Shown in pieces: positions 35,060 to 43,096 of a DNA stretch of 63,154 nt. Position numbers and translations under genes: made by a program. The notes under the pieces were generated by a model that made no database searches, had not been told where the DNA came from, and worked only from the letters and a program-made list of their open reading frames with translations. Position 1 is the first letter of the stretch, and each line of letters begins with the position of its first letter. This DNA comes from CANRIN01 sp964493515 (GTDB taxonomy: Bacteria > Bacillota > Clostridia > Oscillospirales > JAAYOS01), in NCBI GenBank assembly GCA_964493515.1, contig CAZBNJ010000004.1:1-63154 (forward strand), read 5' to 3'.

Positions 35060-35926
35060 TTATTCTGCGCGGTGTCTGCGGGATATCAGTATGCCGAGAG
35101 CAAAGAATACCGCGCCGCTCACGGCAACCACCAGGATGCTCACCCACGGCTCGACCACTGTGCCGCCGAATGAATAGCTGACACCCATGTGCGCGCCGAA
35201 CCACTCTCTGACCTCCGCCGCGACCTGGGCGGGCGCACCGTCGAGCGAGTGAACGAGGTTCGGTTCGACAAGTATCTGCCGCATCAGCGCCGCCGAGTGC
35301 GAGGGCGGGAAGCATTTTATCACCGTCTGAACGGCGGACGGAAGCTCGCCGATCGGCAGGTATATGCCGGTCAGGAATCCGATGAGCGTGCCGATTATCG
35401 TGCTCGCCGCCGCAAACGCGGATTTGGACTTGAACAGGTAGACGAGAAGGAAGACCATCGCCGAGTTGGACGCCGCGGCAAGCATCGTTATGCCGATGAA
35501 TTTCGCTATCTCGGCAAATCCGGGCAGGATACCGTCGGTCGCTGCGATGTACACGCAGCCAAGGCCGAACGCCACCAAACTCATTACAAGCCCGACGACA
35601 AACGAGCTGATTATGTACCCGCCGACGATAGACGAGCGCTTGACGGGGGAGGCGCGGAAGTCGCCTGCCTGGCCGTCGCTCCTGTCCTCGACCATTATCT
35701 CAAACGAGCCCATCGTCGTGGTCACGGTGCTGACGCACACAAGTCCCGCGACTATCCAGCTCGCCATGAGCGCCTTCGCCCCGGGCAGCTCGATGGATTT
35801 TGTCCAGACATCACCGAGGAACAGGACATAAAGCATTATCACGATAAAAACGCTGAGAAGCGAGAAAAAGACCGCGCTTTTCTGCCTGAAAAATATCCGC
35901 ATATTGCGCTGCGCGAGTTTAAGCAT
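35060..35926 (-). CDS. ABC-2 type exporter permease
   Basis: This is a membrane permease of the DrrB/ABC-2 type. It has six predicted helices, beginning MLKLAQRNMRIFFRQKSAVFFSLLSVFIVIML, and the conserved FRASPVKRSSIVGGY cytoplasmic loop. 288 residues. It overlaps its ATPase by 8 bases. The substrate is unknown; drugs or peptides are typical. Confidence 0.9.
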   Translation of the reverse strand: MLKLAQRNMRIFFRQKSAVFFSLLSVFIVIMLYVLFLGDVWTKSIELPGAKALMASWIVAGLVCVSTVTTTMGSFEIMVEDRSDGQAGDFRASPVKRSSIVGGYIISSFVVGLVMSLVAFGLGCVYIAATDGILPGFAEIAKFIGITMLAAASNSAMVFLLVYLFKSKSAFAAASTIIGTLIGFLTGIYLPIGELPSAVQTVIKCFPPSHSAALMRQILVEPNLVHSLDGAPAQVAAEVREWFGAHMGVSYSFGGTVVEPWVSILVVAVSGAVFFALGILISRRHRAE

Positions 35927-36839
35927 CCTGCTCCACCTCCGAATTCTTCGTTATCGCAAGGAAGGCGTCCTCCATCGTGCCGTGGACGACTTCAAAGCTC
36001 TCCATCAGACCGTCGAGCGCGCCGAGTATCGGCAGCGCGTCGAGCGAAGAGGGGAGCGACGCTATCAGTATGCCGTTTTTCTCCTCAAACGCGATGCCGC
36101 GCGCGTCGAGTATCCGCACCGCTTCGGCGTCAGTAGGCTTGATGCGCAGAGTGTCGGTCGCGAACTGGTCCTCCAGGTCATATGGAGTGCCCTTTGCGGC
36201 TATCTCGCCGTGGTCGAGTATGACGATATAGTCGGCACCCGCCGCCTCCTCCATGTAGTGCGTGGTAAGAAATACGGTCATGCCGGTGGACCTTTGCAGC
36301 TCGCGCACCGTCTGCCAGACAGTCTCCTTGGTTTTGGGGTCGAGCCCGGTGGTCGGTTCATCCAAAAAGAGTATCTTCGGCGTGTTGACAAGTGCCCGCG
36401 CGATATCCGCCCGCCTGCGCTGACCGCCGGACAGCTTGCCGTATGGGCGGTCGACAAATTCGAGAGTGCCCGCGGCCTCGGCTGCCCTCTGCGCTGCGGA
36501 TCTAAGCTCAGCGCCGGAAAGCCCGTACAGCGAGCCGCGTGTCGTGAGGTTTTCGCGCACGGTCAGCAGCCCGTCGAGCACGCTTGACTGAAACACCACG
36601 CCTATCTGTTTGCGTATCTCGTCGTCCTGCCGACCAAGCTCCAGCCCGTTTATCAGGACATGACCGCCGTCCGCCTTCAGCAGGGTGCAGAGTATGTCTA
36701 TCGTCGTTGATTTGCCCGCGCCGTTTGGCCCGAGAAACGCGAACAGCTTTCCCGGCTCGACGTAAAAATCGATTCCCTTGACTGCTTCGAGACTGCCGTA
36801 GCTCTTGCGAAGTCCCGCTACCTCAATTATCTTTTCCAT
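35919..36839 (-). CDS. ABC transporter ATPase, DrrA-like
   Basis: This is the cytosolic ATPase of the exporter. It has Walker A GPNGAGKST, the signature LSGGQRRR, Walker B ILFLDEPTTGLD and the switch histidine in FLTTHY. A C-terminal domain of about 90 residues is typical of drug exporters. The start at 36839 follows AAAGGAGC; the frame's extension to 36893 has no ribosome site. It is preceded by an intrinsic terminator that also lies after the DUF3021 gene. Confidence 0.93.
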   Translation of the reverse strand: MEKIIEVAGLRKSYGSLEAVKGIDFYVEPGKLFAFLGPNGAGKSTTIDILCTLLKADGGHVLINGLELGRQDDEIRKQIGVVFQSSVLDGLLTVRENLTTRGSLYGLSGAELRSAAQRAAEAAGTLEFVDRPYGKLSGGQRRRADIARALVNTPKILFLDEPTTGLDPKTKETVWQTVRELQRSTGMTVFLTTHYMEEAAGADYIVILDHGEIAAKGTPYDLEDQFATDTLRIKPTDAEAVRILDARGIAFEEKNGILIASLPSSLDALPILGALDGLMESFEVVHGTMEDAFLAITKNSEVEQDA

Positions 36840-36871
36840 CCGGTCAGCTCCTTTCACGGGATACAGGATAG

Positions 36872-36906
36872 CAAAAACTCGTCGTCCGCGCAATGGGACG
36901 ACGAGT
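36872..36906 (-). terminator. Intrinsic terminator/attenuator between DUF3021 and ABC genes
   Basis: ACTCGTCGTCC and GGACGACGAGT form a perfect 11-base stem (loop of 8) followed on the minus strand by five T's. It lies only 33 bases before the ABC ATPase start, leaving little room for a separate promoter. Confidence 0.82.
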
Positions 36907-36937
36907 AAGATGCCGAATATGAGCGGTAAGATGCCTG

Positions 36938-37357
36938 TCAGCGGCGGTCAATCTTTTTGTTTATGTCCGCGGTCTGCCGCTGCATGGCGCGGAGACTGAC
37001 AACACCCTGTATCGCATAGGTCACGGCGAACACGGGCAGGACGGTCACGAGACAGTCGAGAAATGTCCGCCATGCCCACGGCCAGAAGCCGACAATCATG
37101 CCGTAGACCGAGGCTATGACAGCGGTGCATATGCCTCTTATCAAGCCGTCGACGATGAAGAAGGGGACGCCGCTTATCGTCATCTGCTTGTCCACCTGTA
37201 TCCAGGCGACCTGGAAGGCGGAGATTATCGCGCAGAGCAGGAAACAGTGCAGGATGAGGTACTGAGTCATGTCTTCGTTGATAATGGCGAATATCACGAC
37301 AAGAGCGGAAAACGACGTGGTGTGAATGCCCCAAAAGTGTTTAAGCGCGTCTTTCAT
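36938..37357 (-). CDS. DUF3021 membrane protein
   Basis: This is a 139-residue protein with four membrane helices, of the DUF3021 family that usually accompanies a LytTR regulator. Helices lie at about 13-27 (TSFSALVVIFAI), 33-55, 65-90 and 95-118. It probably modulates the regulator or senses the membrane. It is encoded 15 bases after the LytTR gene. Confidence 0.82.
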   Translation of the reverse strand: MKDALKHFWGIHTTSFSALVVIFAIINEDMTQYLILHCFLLCAIISAFQVAWIQVDKQMTISGVPFFIVDGLIRGICTAVIASVYGMIVGFWPWAWRTFLDCLVTVLPVFAVTYAIQGVVSLRAMQRQTADINKKIDRR

Positions 37358-37372
37358 CTTGTCACCCTCCTC

Positions 37373-37810
37373 TCAGTTAAACTTCGCGCGGAAGTCGGCG
37401 GAATAGTGCTTGGACACCACCACGCGCTCGCCGTTTTCGAGCATCACTATCAGCCGTCCGTTTATGTCGGCGCTGACCGAACGCACCGCCGATGTGTTGA
37501 GTATGCAGCTCTTGCTTATGCGCACGAAACTTGAGCCGGAGAGCATAACTTCCAGCTCATACAGCTTCAGGTCGCTCTCGAGCACCTCGTCACCGAGATA
37601 GAAAAATGTGCGGTTCTGCACCGATTCGATGTAGAATATCCGCTCAAGCGGCACCTTGCGCGAGATGCCGTCCTTCTTTGCATCCAGCGCGAAGGAGTAG
37701 AGCCGTATCTGCTCGATGATGCGCCGCAGCTTTGCGTCTATCGACGCGCATCGCACGATTATCTCAGGTTCGTCGCGGCGGTTGGGATCCTCCTCTACGA
37801 TAAGCTTCAT
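37373..37810 (-). CDS. LytTR-domain DNA-binding regulator
   Basis: This is a 145-residue protein whose C-terminal half is a LytTR domain (IFYIESVQNRTFFYL, FVRISKSCILNTSAVRSV). There is no receiver domain, so it is a one-component regulator. The LytTR-DUF3021 pair commonly controls a neighbouring ABC exporter. The start at 37810 overlaps the dapB stop by 4 bases, which couples it to the lysine operon. Confidence 0.9.
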   Translation of the reverse strand: MKLIVEEDPNRRDEPEIIVRCASIDAKLRRIIEQIRLYSFALDAKKDGISRKVPLERIFYIESVQNRTFFYLGDEVLESDLKLYELEVMLSGSSFVRISKSCILNTSAVRSVSADINGRLIVMLENGERVVVSKHYSADFRAKFN

Positions 37811-38574
37811 CTGCCGAGTATCTCTCCGACGAGCATATCCATGTTGTACATCCCGGGAGCTTTGCCCGCGAGGAACGACGCAGCCCGCAGCGCGCCCTCG
37901 GCAAATACCATGCGGCTTGCGGCGGAGTGGCGCAGTTCAATGACTTCGTCGTTTCCGGCAAAAATTATCTCGTGGTCGCCGACTATCGTGCCACCGCGCA
38001 CCGCGCTGATGCCTATCTCGTCACGTGGACGCTCACGGCGGCGCTCGTGGCGGTCGTAGACATACTCGGCGGGGTGGTCGAGCCAGCGGCGTATCGCGTC
38101 GGCAAGCGCAAGCGCCGTGCCGCTGGGAGCGTCCAGCTTCTTGCGGTGATGGCGCTCGATTATCTCCACGTCGAAATTGGAGCCGAGTATCGCGGCGGCT
38201 TCGGACGCGAGTTTGGACAGTATCGCGATGCCGAGCGACATATTCGCCGAGCGGAATATCGCGACCGACTTTGCAGCCTCGTGCACCGCCTGCATCTGCT
38301 CGTCGGTGTATCCGGTGGTGAGCAGAACGGCGGGCGTGCGGTGGGACACGGCATACTCGAGCACGCCGTCCAGTGCCGAGACGTGCGAGCAGTCGATGAG
38401 CACGTCCGCCTCGCAGGGGGCGTCGGAGGGCTTTGCCACGACCGGAAAACCGAGCGAATCGGGAGCGGCCGGGTCTATGCCCGCGACTATCTTCAGCTCG
38501 GGCTGCTCCTTCACGCCCGAGATTATGCAGCCTCCGAGCCGTCCGCCGGCGCCGCTGAGAAGTATTTTTGTCAT
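37807..38574 (-). CDS. dapB: 4-hydroxy-tetrahydrodipicolinate reductase
   Basis: It reduces the DapA product with NAD(P)H on the way to diaminopimelate, lysine and the spore compound dipicolinate. The nucleotide loop is GAGGRLGGCI, and the substrate motif EIIERHHRKKLDAPSGTA is complete. 255 residues. It overlaps the LytTR gene by 4 bases and follows the HAD gene. Confidence 0.94.
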   Translation of the reverse strand: MTKILLSGAGGRLGGCIISGVKEQPELKIVAGIDPAAPDSLGFPVVAKPSDAPCEADVLIDCSHVSALDGVLEYAVSHRTPAVLLTTGYTDEQMQAVHEAAKSVAIFRSANMSLGIAILSKLASEAAAILGSNFDVEIIERHHRKKLDAPSGTALALADAIRRWLDHPAEYVYDRHERRRERPRDEIGISAVRGGTIVGDHEIIFAGNDEVIELRHSAASRMVFAEGALRAASFLAGKAPGMYNMDMLVGEILGR

Positions 38575-38598
38575 AGAAATTCACCTTCCTGTGTTGAT

Positions 38599-39369
38599 TT
38601 AACTAAGCAGATTTTCCTCTATCCAACGGGCTACGCCGTCGTCGTCGTTGGACGCGCACCGCTCGCGTGCTGCGCGGAGCGCCTCATCTCCGGCGTTTGC
38701 GACCGCGACCGATACGCCAGCCGCCCGCAGAAGCTCCACATCGTTCAGGTCGTCGCCGAACATCACCGTCTGTTCAAGCGGCACGTTCCACAGCTCGCAC
38801 AGTCGCTTGAACGCGTTCAGCTTGCTTGCCGAATCGGAGAGTATCATCGCGAGCGTATCCTCGCAGATGACGATGTGTATGCCCTGCGGCAGAAGCGATT
38901 CGAGCTCGCTCACCTTGGAGAAGCGGTCGAGCGGCAACAGTATTTTGTACACCGGCGTGGGGAGTGGGGTAGAAAAATCATCCGAAACCGGCATATAGTC
39001 CATATTCGGCCATACGCGCCTTGGATCGAAATTTGCGCGGGAAATGTCCAAGGTCTCCACGACTATCTCGGCGCTTGGTTCGAGCGACAGCGCGGCGCGG
39101 ACTATCTCATCGGCGGTGCGCGCGTCTATCGTAAAGCGCTCCGGCTCGTTGCCTTCGAGCAGAAGCATCGCGCCGTTAAAGACTATCGCGGCGTCGCAGG
39201 GGAGGTCGAGTATCTGAAATCCCTTCTCCGCGCGGGCGGTAGCGGCGACGAACCTTATGCCCTTGGCTCGCGCGCGTCCGAGCACATCGCGGGTGTACGC
39301 GCTTATCGTCTTGTCGGTGCGAAGCAGGGTGCGGTCGAGGTCGCTTACGATGACTTTTATGTCGCGCAT
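38599..39369 (-). CDS. HAD-superfamily (Cof-type) phosphatase
   Basis: This is a haloacid-dehalogenase-like hydrolase of the IIB/Cof class. Motif I is SDLDRTLL with nucleophile Asp10 and acid Asp12, and motif IV is MFGDDLNDVELL. 256 residues. Cof-type enzymes dephosphorylate sugar phosphates or nucleotides with broad specificity. It sits inside the dap genes, between dapA and dapB, but its link to lysine synthesis is unproven. Confidence 0.9.
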   Translation of the reverse strand: MRDIKVIVSDLDRTLLRTDKTISAYTRDVLGRARAKGIRFVAATARAEKGFQILDLPCDAAIVFNGAMLLLEGNEPERFTIDARTADEIVRAALSLEPSAEIVVETLDISRANFDPRRVWPNMDYMPVSDDFSTPLPTPVYKILLPLDRFSKVSELESLLPQGIHIVICEDTLAMILSDSASKLNAFKRLCELWNVPLEQTVMFGDDLNDVELLRAAGVSVAVANAGDEALRAARERCASNDDDGVARWIEENLLS

Positions 39370-39431
39370 TAAACTCTCCTTTCGTTACAGCGACGCCGCC
39401 ACCCGAATCCGAGCAGCGGCGCGTTTGTTTG

Positions 39432-40319
39432 TCACTTCAGCAGTCCGTAGTCCTTCAGCGTTTCGCGGAGCATGGCCTCGTTCTTGTCGCTCATCTCGCA
39501 CAGCGGCATACGCGTCGGGCCGACGTCAATGCCCATCATGTTCATCGCGGTCTTGACGGGGATGGGGTTGGTCTCGACGAACAGCGCCTTCATCAGCTTG
39601 TAGTACTTGTAGTGCAGCTCGCGTGCCTTTGCCATGTCGCCGGCGAGACAGGCGTTTGCAAGCTCGGCGGTCTCGGCGGGGCAGATGTTTGACAGCACCG
39701 AGATGATGCCCTTTGCGCCGAGCGCCATCATCGGCAGGCAGAGCGAATCGTCGCCGCTCCACACGTTCATGTCGTCGCCGCACTCGTTGATTATCTGGCT
39801 GAGCAGCTCAAGGTCGCCGCTTGCCTCCTTGGTGCCGTTTATCATCGGGTGCTTCGCAAGCTCCTTGTACGCGTCGAGCGATATCGCCATGCCGGTACGC
39901 CCGGGTATGTTGTAGAGGATTATCGGAATTCCCACGCGGTCGGCGACATACTCGAAGTGCTTTACAAGACCCTTCTGCGTAGTCTTGTTGTAGTAGGGGG
40001 TGACCATCAGCAACGCGTCGGCACCGCTCTTTTCGGCGTTCTGGCTCATCATAACGGCGTGCGCGGTGTCGTTTGAGCCGGTGCCCGCGATTATCTTGAT
40101 GCGGCCGTCCGCCTTTTTTATAGCGTACTCGACCGTTGCGAGGTGCTCGGGTATCGTCTGGGTGGACGCCTCGCCGGTCGTGCCGCAGACGACGAGCGCC
40201 TGCGTTCCGGCGGCTATCTGCTGTTCGATAAGCTCTCCGAACCGCTCAAAGTTTACAAAATCAGCGGTAAACGGCGTAACGATAGCCGTACAGGAGCCGG
40301 TAAAAATGGGAGTCTTCAT
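39432..40319 (-). CDS. dapA: 4-hydroxy-tetrahydrodipicolinate synthase
   Basis: It condenses pyruvate with aspartate semialdehyde. The TIM-barrel residues are in place: GTTGEAST, the Tyr in TPYYNKTTQKG near residue 134, and the Schiff-base lysine in GTKEASGD near 163. 295 residues. It lies downstream of asd, its substrate supplier, by 18 bases. Confidence 0.95.
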   Translation of the reverse strand: MKTPIFTGSCTAIVTPFTADFVNFERFGELIEQQIAAGTQALVVCGTTGEASTQTIPEHLATVEYAIKKADGRIKIIAGTGSNDTAHAVMMSQNAEKSGADALLMVTPYYNKTTQKGLVKHFEYVADRVGIPIILYNIPGRTGMAISLDAYKELAKHPMINGTKEASGDLELLSQIINECGDDMNVWSGDDSLCLPMMALGAKGIISVLSNICPAETAELANACLAGDMAKARELHYKYYKLMKALFVETNPIPVKTAMNMMGIDVGPTRMPLCEMSDKNEAMLRETLKDYGLLK

Positions 40320-40337
40320 AAGTAATTATCCTTTCAG

Positions 40338-41411
40338 TCAGTCGATGTAGCCCTCGGCGCACAGAAGCTCCGCAAGCTGTACAGCACCGCTGGCTGCGCC
40401 GAGCAGCGTGTTGTGCGACAGGGAGACGAATTTGTAGTCGTAGTGTTTGTCCTCGCGAAGTCTACCCACCGAGACCGCCATGCCGCCCTCCAGTTCGCGG
40501 TCGAGACGTGTCTGGGGACGGTCGGGCTCTTCAAAATAGTGGATAAACTTGTGCGGCGCGGAGGGGAGACCGAGCGCCTGCGGACGCGCGCGATAGCTCT
40601 CCCATTTTGCCTTTATCTCCTCAATGGACGGCTTCTGCTCGAAGGATACGAACACCGCCGCGAGGTGGCCGTCGCTGACCGGGACGCGTATGCACTGGGT
40701 GGTTATCGACGGAGTTTCGGCGTTTATTATGCCGTTTTCGCCGACCCTGCCCCATATCTTCATCGGTTCGAGTTCGCTCTTTTCCTCCTCACCGCCGATG
40801 TAGGGGATGACGTTGTCTATCATCTCCGGCCAGGTCTCAAAGGTCTTGCCCGCGCCGCTTATCGCCTGATAGGTGCAGGCAAGCACCTTGGTAGGACGAT
40901 AGCAAAGAAGGGGATGAAGCGCGGGAACGTAGCTCTGAATCGAGCAGTTGGACTTGACCGCGATAAGCCCGCGCCTCAGCCCCAGTCGCTTTCGGAACTG
41001 CTCCACGACCGAGATGTGCTCGGGGTTGACCATCGCGACGACCATCGGTACGTCGGGGTCGTGTCGGTGCGCCGAGTTGTTCGACACCACCGGGCACTCA
41101 CGCTTGGCGTACTCGAGCTCGAGGTCGTATATGTCCTGCTTCGGCATATTCACCGCCGAGAAGACGAAATCTACGCTGGAAGTTATCTTATCTATGTCCG
41201 CCGTGGCGTCGAGCACGACCATGTTCGCCGCCTGCTCGGGCATCGGCTCCTGCATCTGCCAGTGAGCGGCTTCCCGGTACGGCTTGCCCGCCGAACGGGG
41301 GGACGCGGCAAGCACACCCAACTCAAACCACGGGTGCTTTGCGACAAGAGTAACGAAACGCTGACCGACCATGCCGGTCGCGCCGATTATTCCTACCCTG
41401 TACTTCTTCAT
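40338..41411 (-). CDS. asd: Aspartate-semialdehyde dehydrogenase (archaeal/fungal type)
   Basis: It reduces aspartyl phosphate to aspartate semialdehyde. The NADP loop is GIIGATGMVGQRF, the nucleophile cysteine is in SNCSIQSYVPAL, and the histidine pattern RVPVSDGHLAAVFV is present. At 357 residues with these motifs it resembles the archaeal/fungal-type subfamily more than the standard bacterial one. The start at 41411 follows GGGAGG; the frame's extra five codons are not needed. It opens the asd-dapA-HAD-dapB operon. Confidence 0.9.
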   Translation of the reverse strand: MKKYRVGIIGATGMVGQRFVTLVAKHPWFELGVLAASPRSAGKPYREAAHWQMQEPMPEQAANMVVLDATADIDKITSSVDFVFSAVNMPKQDIYDLELEYAKRECPVVSNNSAHRHDPDVPMVVAMVNPEHISVVEQFRKRLGLRRGLIAVKSNCSIQSYVPALHPLLCYRPTKVLACTYQAISGAGKTFETWPEMIDNVIPYIGGEEEKSELEPMKIWGRVGENGIINAETPSITTQCIRVPVSDGHLAAVFVSFEQKPSIEEIKAKWESYRARPQALGLPSAPHKFIHYFEEPDRPQTRLDRELEGGMAVSVGRLREDKHYDYKFVSLSHNTLLGAASGAVQLAELLCAEGYID

Positions 41412-41434
41412 ATGCAGTCCTCCCAATCAAGCGG

Positions 41435-41463
41435 TTGAAATGTGCGTTCAAATCTAGTATAAT
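41435..41463 (+). promoter_or_regulatory. Sigma-A-type promoter for the spoIID-like/queA genes
   Basis: TTGAAA at 41435-41440, 17 bases, TATAAT at 41458-41463, with a leader of about 90 bases. Confidence 0.8.
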
Positions 41464-41474
41464 ATATGCTGGTC

Positions 41475-41522
41475 GCTGATATCTGCTTACTGCCATCCAT
41501 TTTATCACATACAGATATCCGC
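41475..41522. repeat. Inverted repeat, possible operator between divergent genes
   Basis: GCTGATATCTG (41475-41485) and CAGATATCCGC (41512-41522) are complementary at 10 of 11 positions, 26 bases apart. They flank the minus-strand -10 region and sit downstream of the plus-strand promoter, so a protein bound to both could act on both directions. Confidence 0.5.
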
Positions 41523-41528
41523 TGTCAA
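41501..41528 (-). promoter_or_regulatory. Promoter of the asd-dapA-dapB operon
   Basis: Read on the minus strand: TTGACA (41528-41523), a 16-base spacer, GATAAA (41506-41501). Transcription would start about 80 bases before asd. Confidence 0.6.
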
Positions 41529-41560
41529 TTATAACCGCACCCATACCGGAGGAATTTCAA

Positions 41561-43096
41561 ATGAAAAGATTCGCAGCGCTGCTGCTTGTTGCCGCACTTT
41601 CGCTCGGAATATTCGCCGCGGCGGAGGAGGACTTTACCCCTGCCTCGTCGGAGGAGTCGTCGATACCCGAGGTGACGGCCGACCCGCCGGAGGAGACTGT
41701 CGAGCCGTCGGAGGAACCCACCGAGGAGCCGACCGAAGAACCGTCGCCCGAGCCGGTCGAGACGGTCATCGAGCCGGATGAGTATGTGGTGCGGGCAGGA
41801 CTGTTCTACGGCTCGACCGCGCTGAAGTCGGCAAATCTTCAGAACGCGGTCGGTGCGGGCTATCTGTTTGGCTGGTTCGACTCCAACAACGCGTTTCACG
41901 CTATTGCTGAGACGGGCGAGACGCAGATAACCATGTCCGCGAGCGGCAAGTCCGCAACAGGATATGTCGTGACCAACACCAATACCGGCGCCGTCATCTA
42001 CGAGTTCGACAACGGCGGCGCAAGCTTTGGCGTGCTGCCGACAGGGGCGGAGGACACGGTCACCTGGCACAAGGGCTACAAGTGGTCGGGCGGATTTGAG
42101 TACAGACGAGGCTCAAACGGTCTGCTGACCGTGATAAATGTCGTTGAGATAGGCGACTACACCAAGGGCGTGATACCCTACGAGATCGGCACAAACTGGA
42201 CGGAGGAGGGCACGAAGGTGGGTGCTATCTGCGCGTCCAGCTTTGCCGTGTACAACCGAAACCGCCACAGGAGTGACGGCTTTGCGGTCTGCAACACCGA
42301 CCACTGCCAGGTATATCAGGGTCAGAACCGCGCGACGGCGTTCACAAACGCGTGCTGTGAGGCGGTCGCTGACGAGGCGCTGTTCTACAAGGGCGCTATC
42401 TGCAACGCGGTCTATCACTCGACAAACGGAGGGTGGACGGAGGACGCGAAAAACGTGTGGGGCAGCGAAGTTGCGTATCTGCACGCCGTGGAGGACACGT
42501 TTGAGGACCTCGACCGCGCCACGCACGGACGCTGGAGCTTTACCTACACCGGCGAGGAGATAGCGTGGATACTGAACCAGAAGAACTATCCGATAGGAAC
42601 GGTGGTAAAGGCGTGGGTCGACCTGACCGCCGCCGGGAACGTCTATCGCGTGAATTTCGAGGACGCCTCGGGCAATCGTCAGTACTTTGAACAGGAGCGC
42701 GCGCGGTCGATACTCGGCAGCAGCACGCTCGGCAAGTATACATACAGCCAGCGGTACACCATCACAAAGGGCGGAGAGCTTGACATCGCGGCGGGCGCGG
42801 GCGGAGACGAGGTGTCCGCGACGAAGGTGCAGGTCATCGGCGGAGACGGCAAGGTGTCGGCCCTGAAGAACACGAGCGAGGTGTATGTCCTGACCGCGAG
42901 CGGTACCGATGTGCTTGCCGCCGGATCGGGCGGCAATGGGACGTTCATCGTATCCGGCACCGGCTGGGGGCACAACGTGGGACTGAGCCAGTGGGGAAGC
43001 CGCGGCCGTGCCGAAGCCGGATGGGACTACCGCTCTATACTGGAGTATTATTATACCGGCGCGAAGGTGCAGAAGATAAGCGAGGTCATGGGATGA
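41561..43096 (+). CDS. SpoIID/LytB-domain secreted protein
   Basis: This is an exported cell-wall-active protein of the SpoIID family. A signal peptide (MKRFAALLLVAALSLGIFAA) is followed by an acidic, Pro/Glu/Thr-rich spacer with TEEPTEEPSPEP repeats (residues 24-68), then the SpoIID domain: INVVEIGDYTKGVIPYEIG, later YHSTNGGWTEDAKNVWGS and GTGWGHNVGLSQWGSRG. 511 residues. SpoIID degrades septal peptidoglycan during engulfment, but family members also act in vegetative cells. It overlaps queA by 4 bases, an odd partner. Confidence 0.86.
   Translation: MKRFAALLLVAALSLGIFAAAEEDFTPASSEESSIPEVTADPPEETVEPSEEPTEEPTEEPSPEPVETVIEPDEYVVRAGLFYGSTALKSANLQNAVGAGYLFGWFDSNNAFHAIAETGETQITMSASGKSATGYVVTNTNTGAVIYEFDNGGASFGVLPTGAEDTVTWHKGYKWSGGFEYRRGSNGLLTVINVVEIGDYTKGVIPYEIGTNWTEEGTKVGAICASSFAVYNRNRHRSDGFAVCNTDHCQVYQGQNRATAFTNACCEAVADEALFYKGAICNAVYHSTNGGWTEDAKNVWGSEVAYLHAVEDTFEDLDRATHGRWSFTYTGEEIAWILNQKNYPIGTVVKAWVDLTAAGNVYRVNFEDASGNRQYFEQERARSILGSSTLGKYTYSQRYTITKGGELDIAAGAGGDEVSATKVQVIGGDGKVSALKNTSEVYVLTASGTDVLAAGSGGNGTFIVSGTGWGHNVGLSQWGSRGRAEAGWDYRSILEYYYTGAKVQKISEVMG

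Noticed and set aside
41412..41560. Lysine riboswitch or T-box in the asd leader
   Set aside because: The leader is only about 80 bases, with no T-box sequence or lysine-element core; a simple promoter plus inverted repeat explains it.
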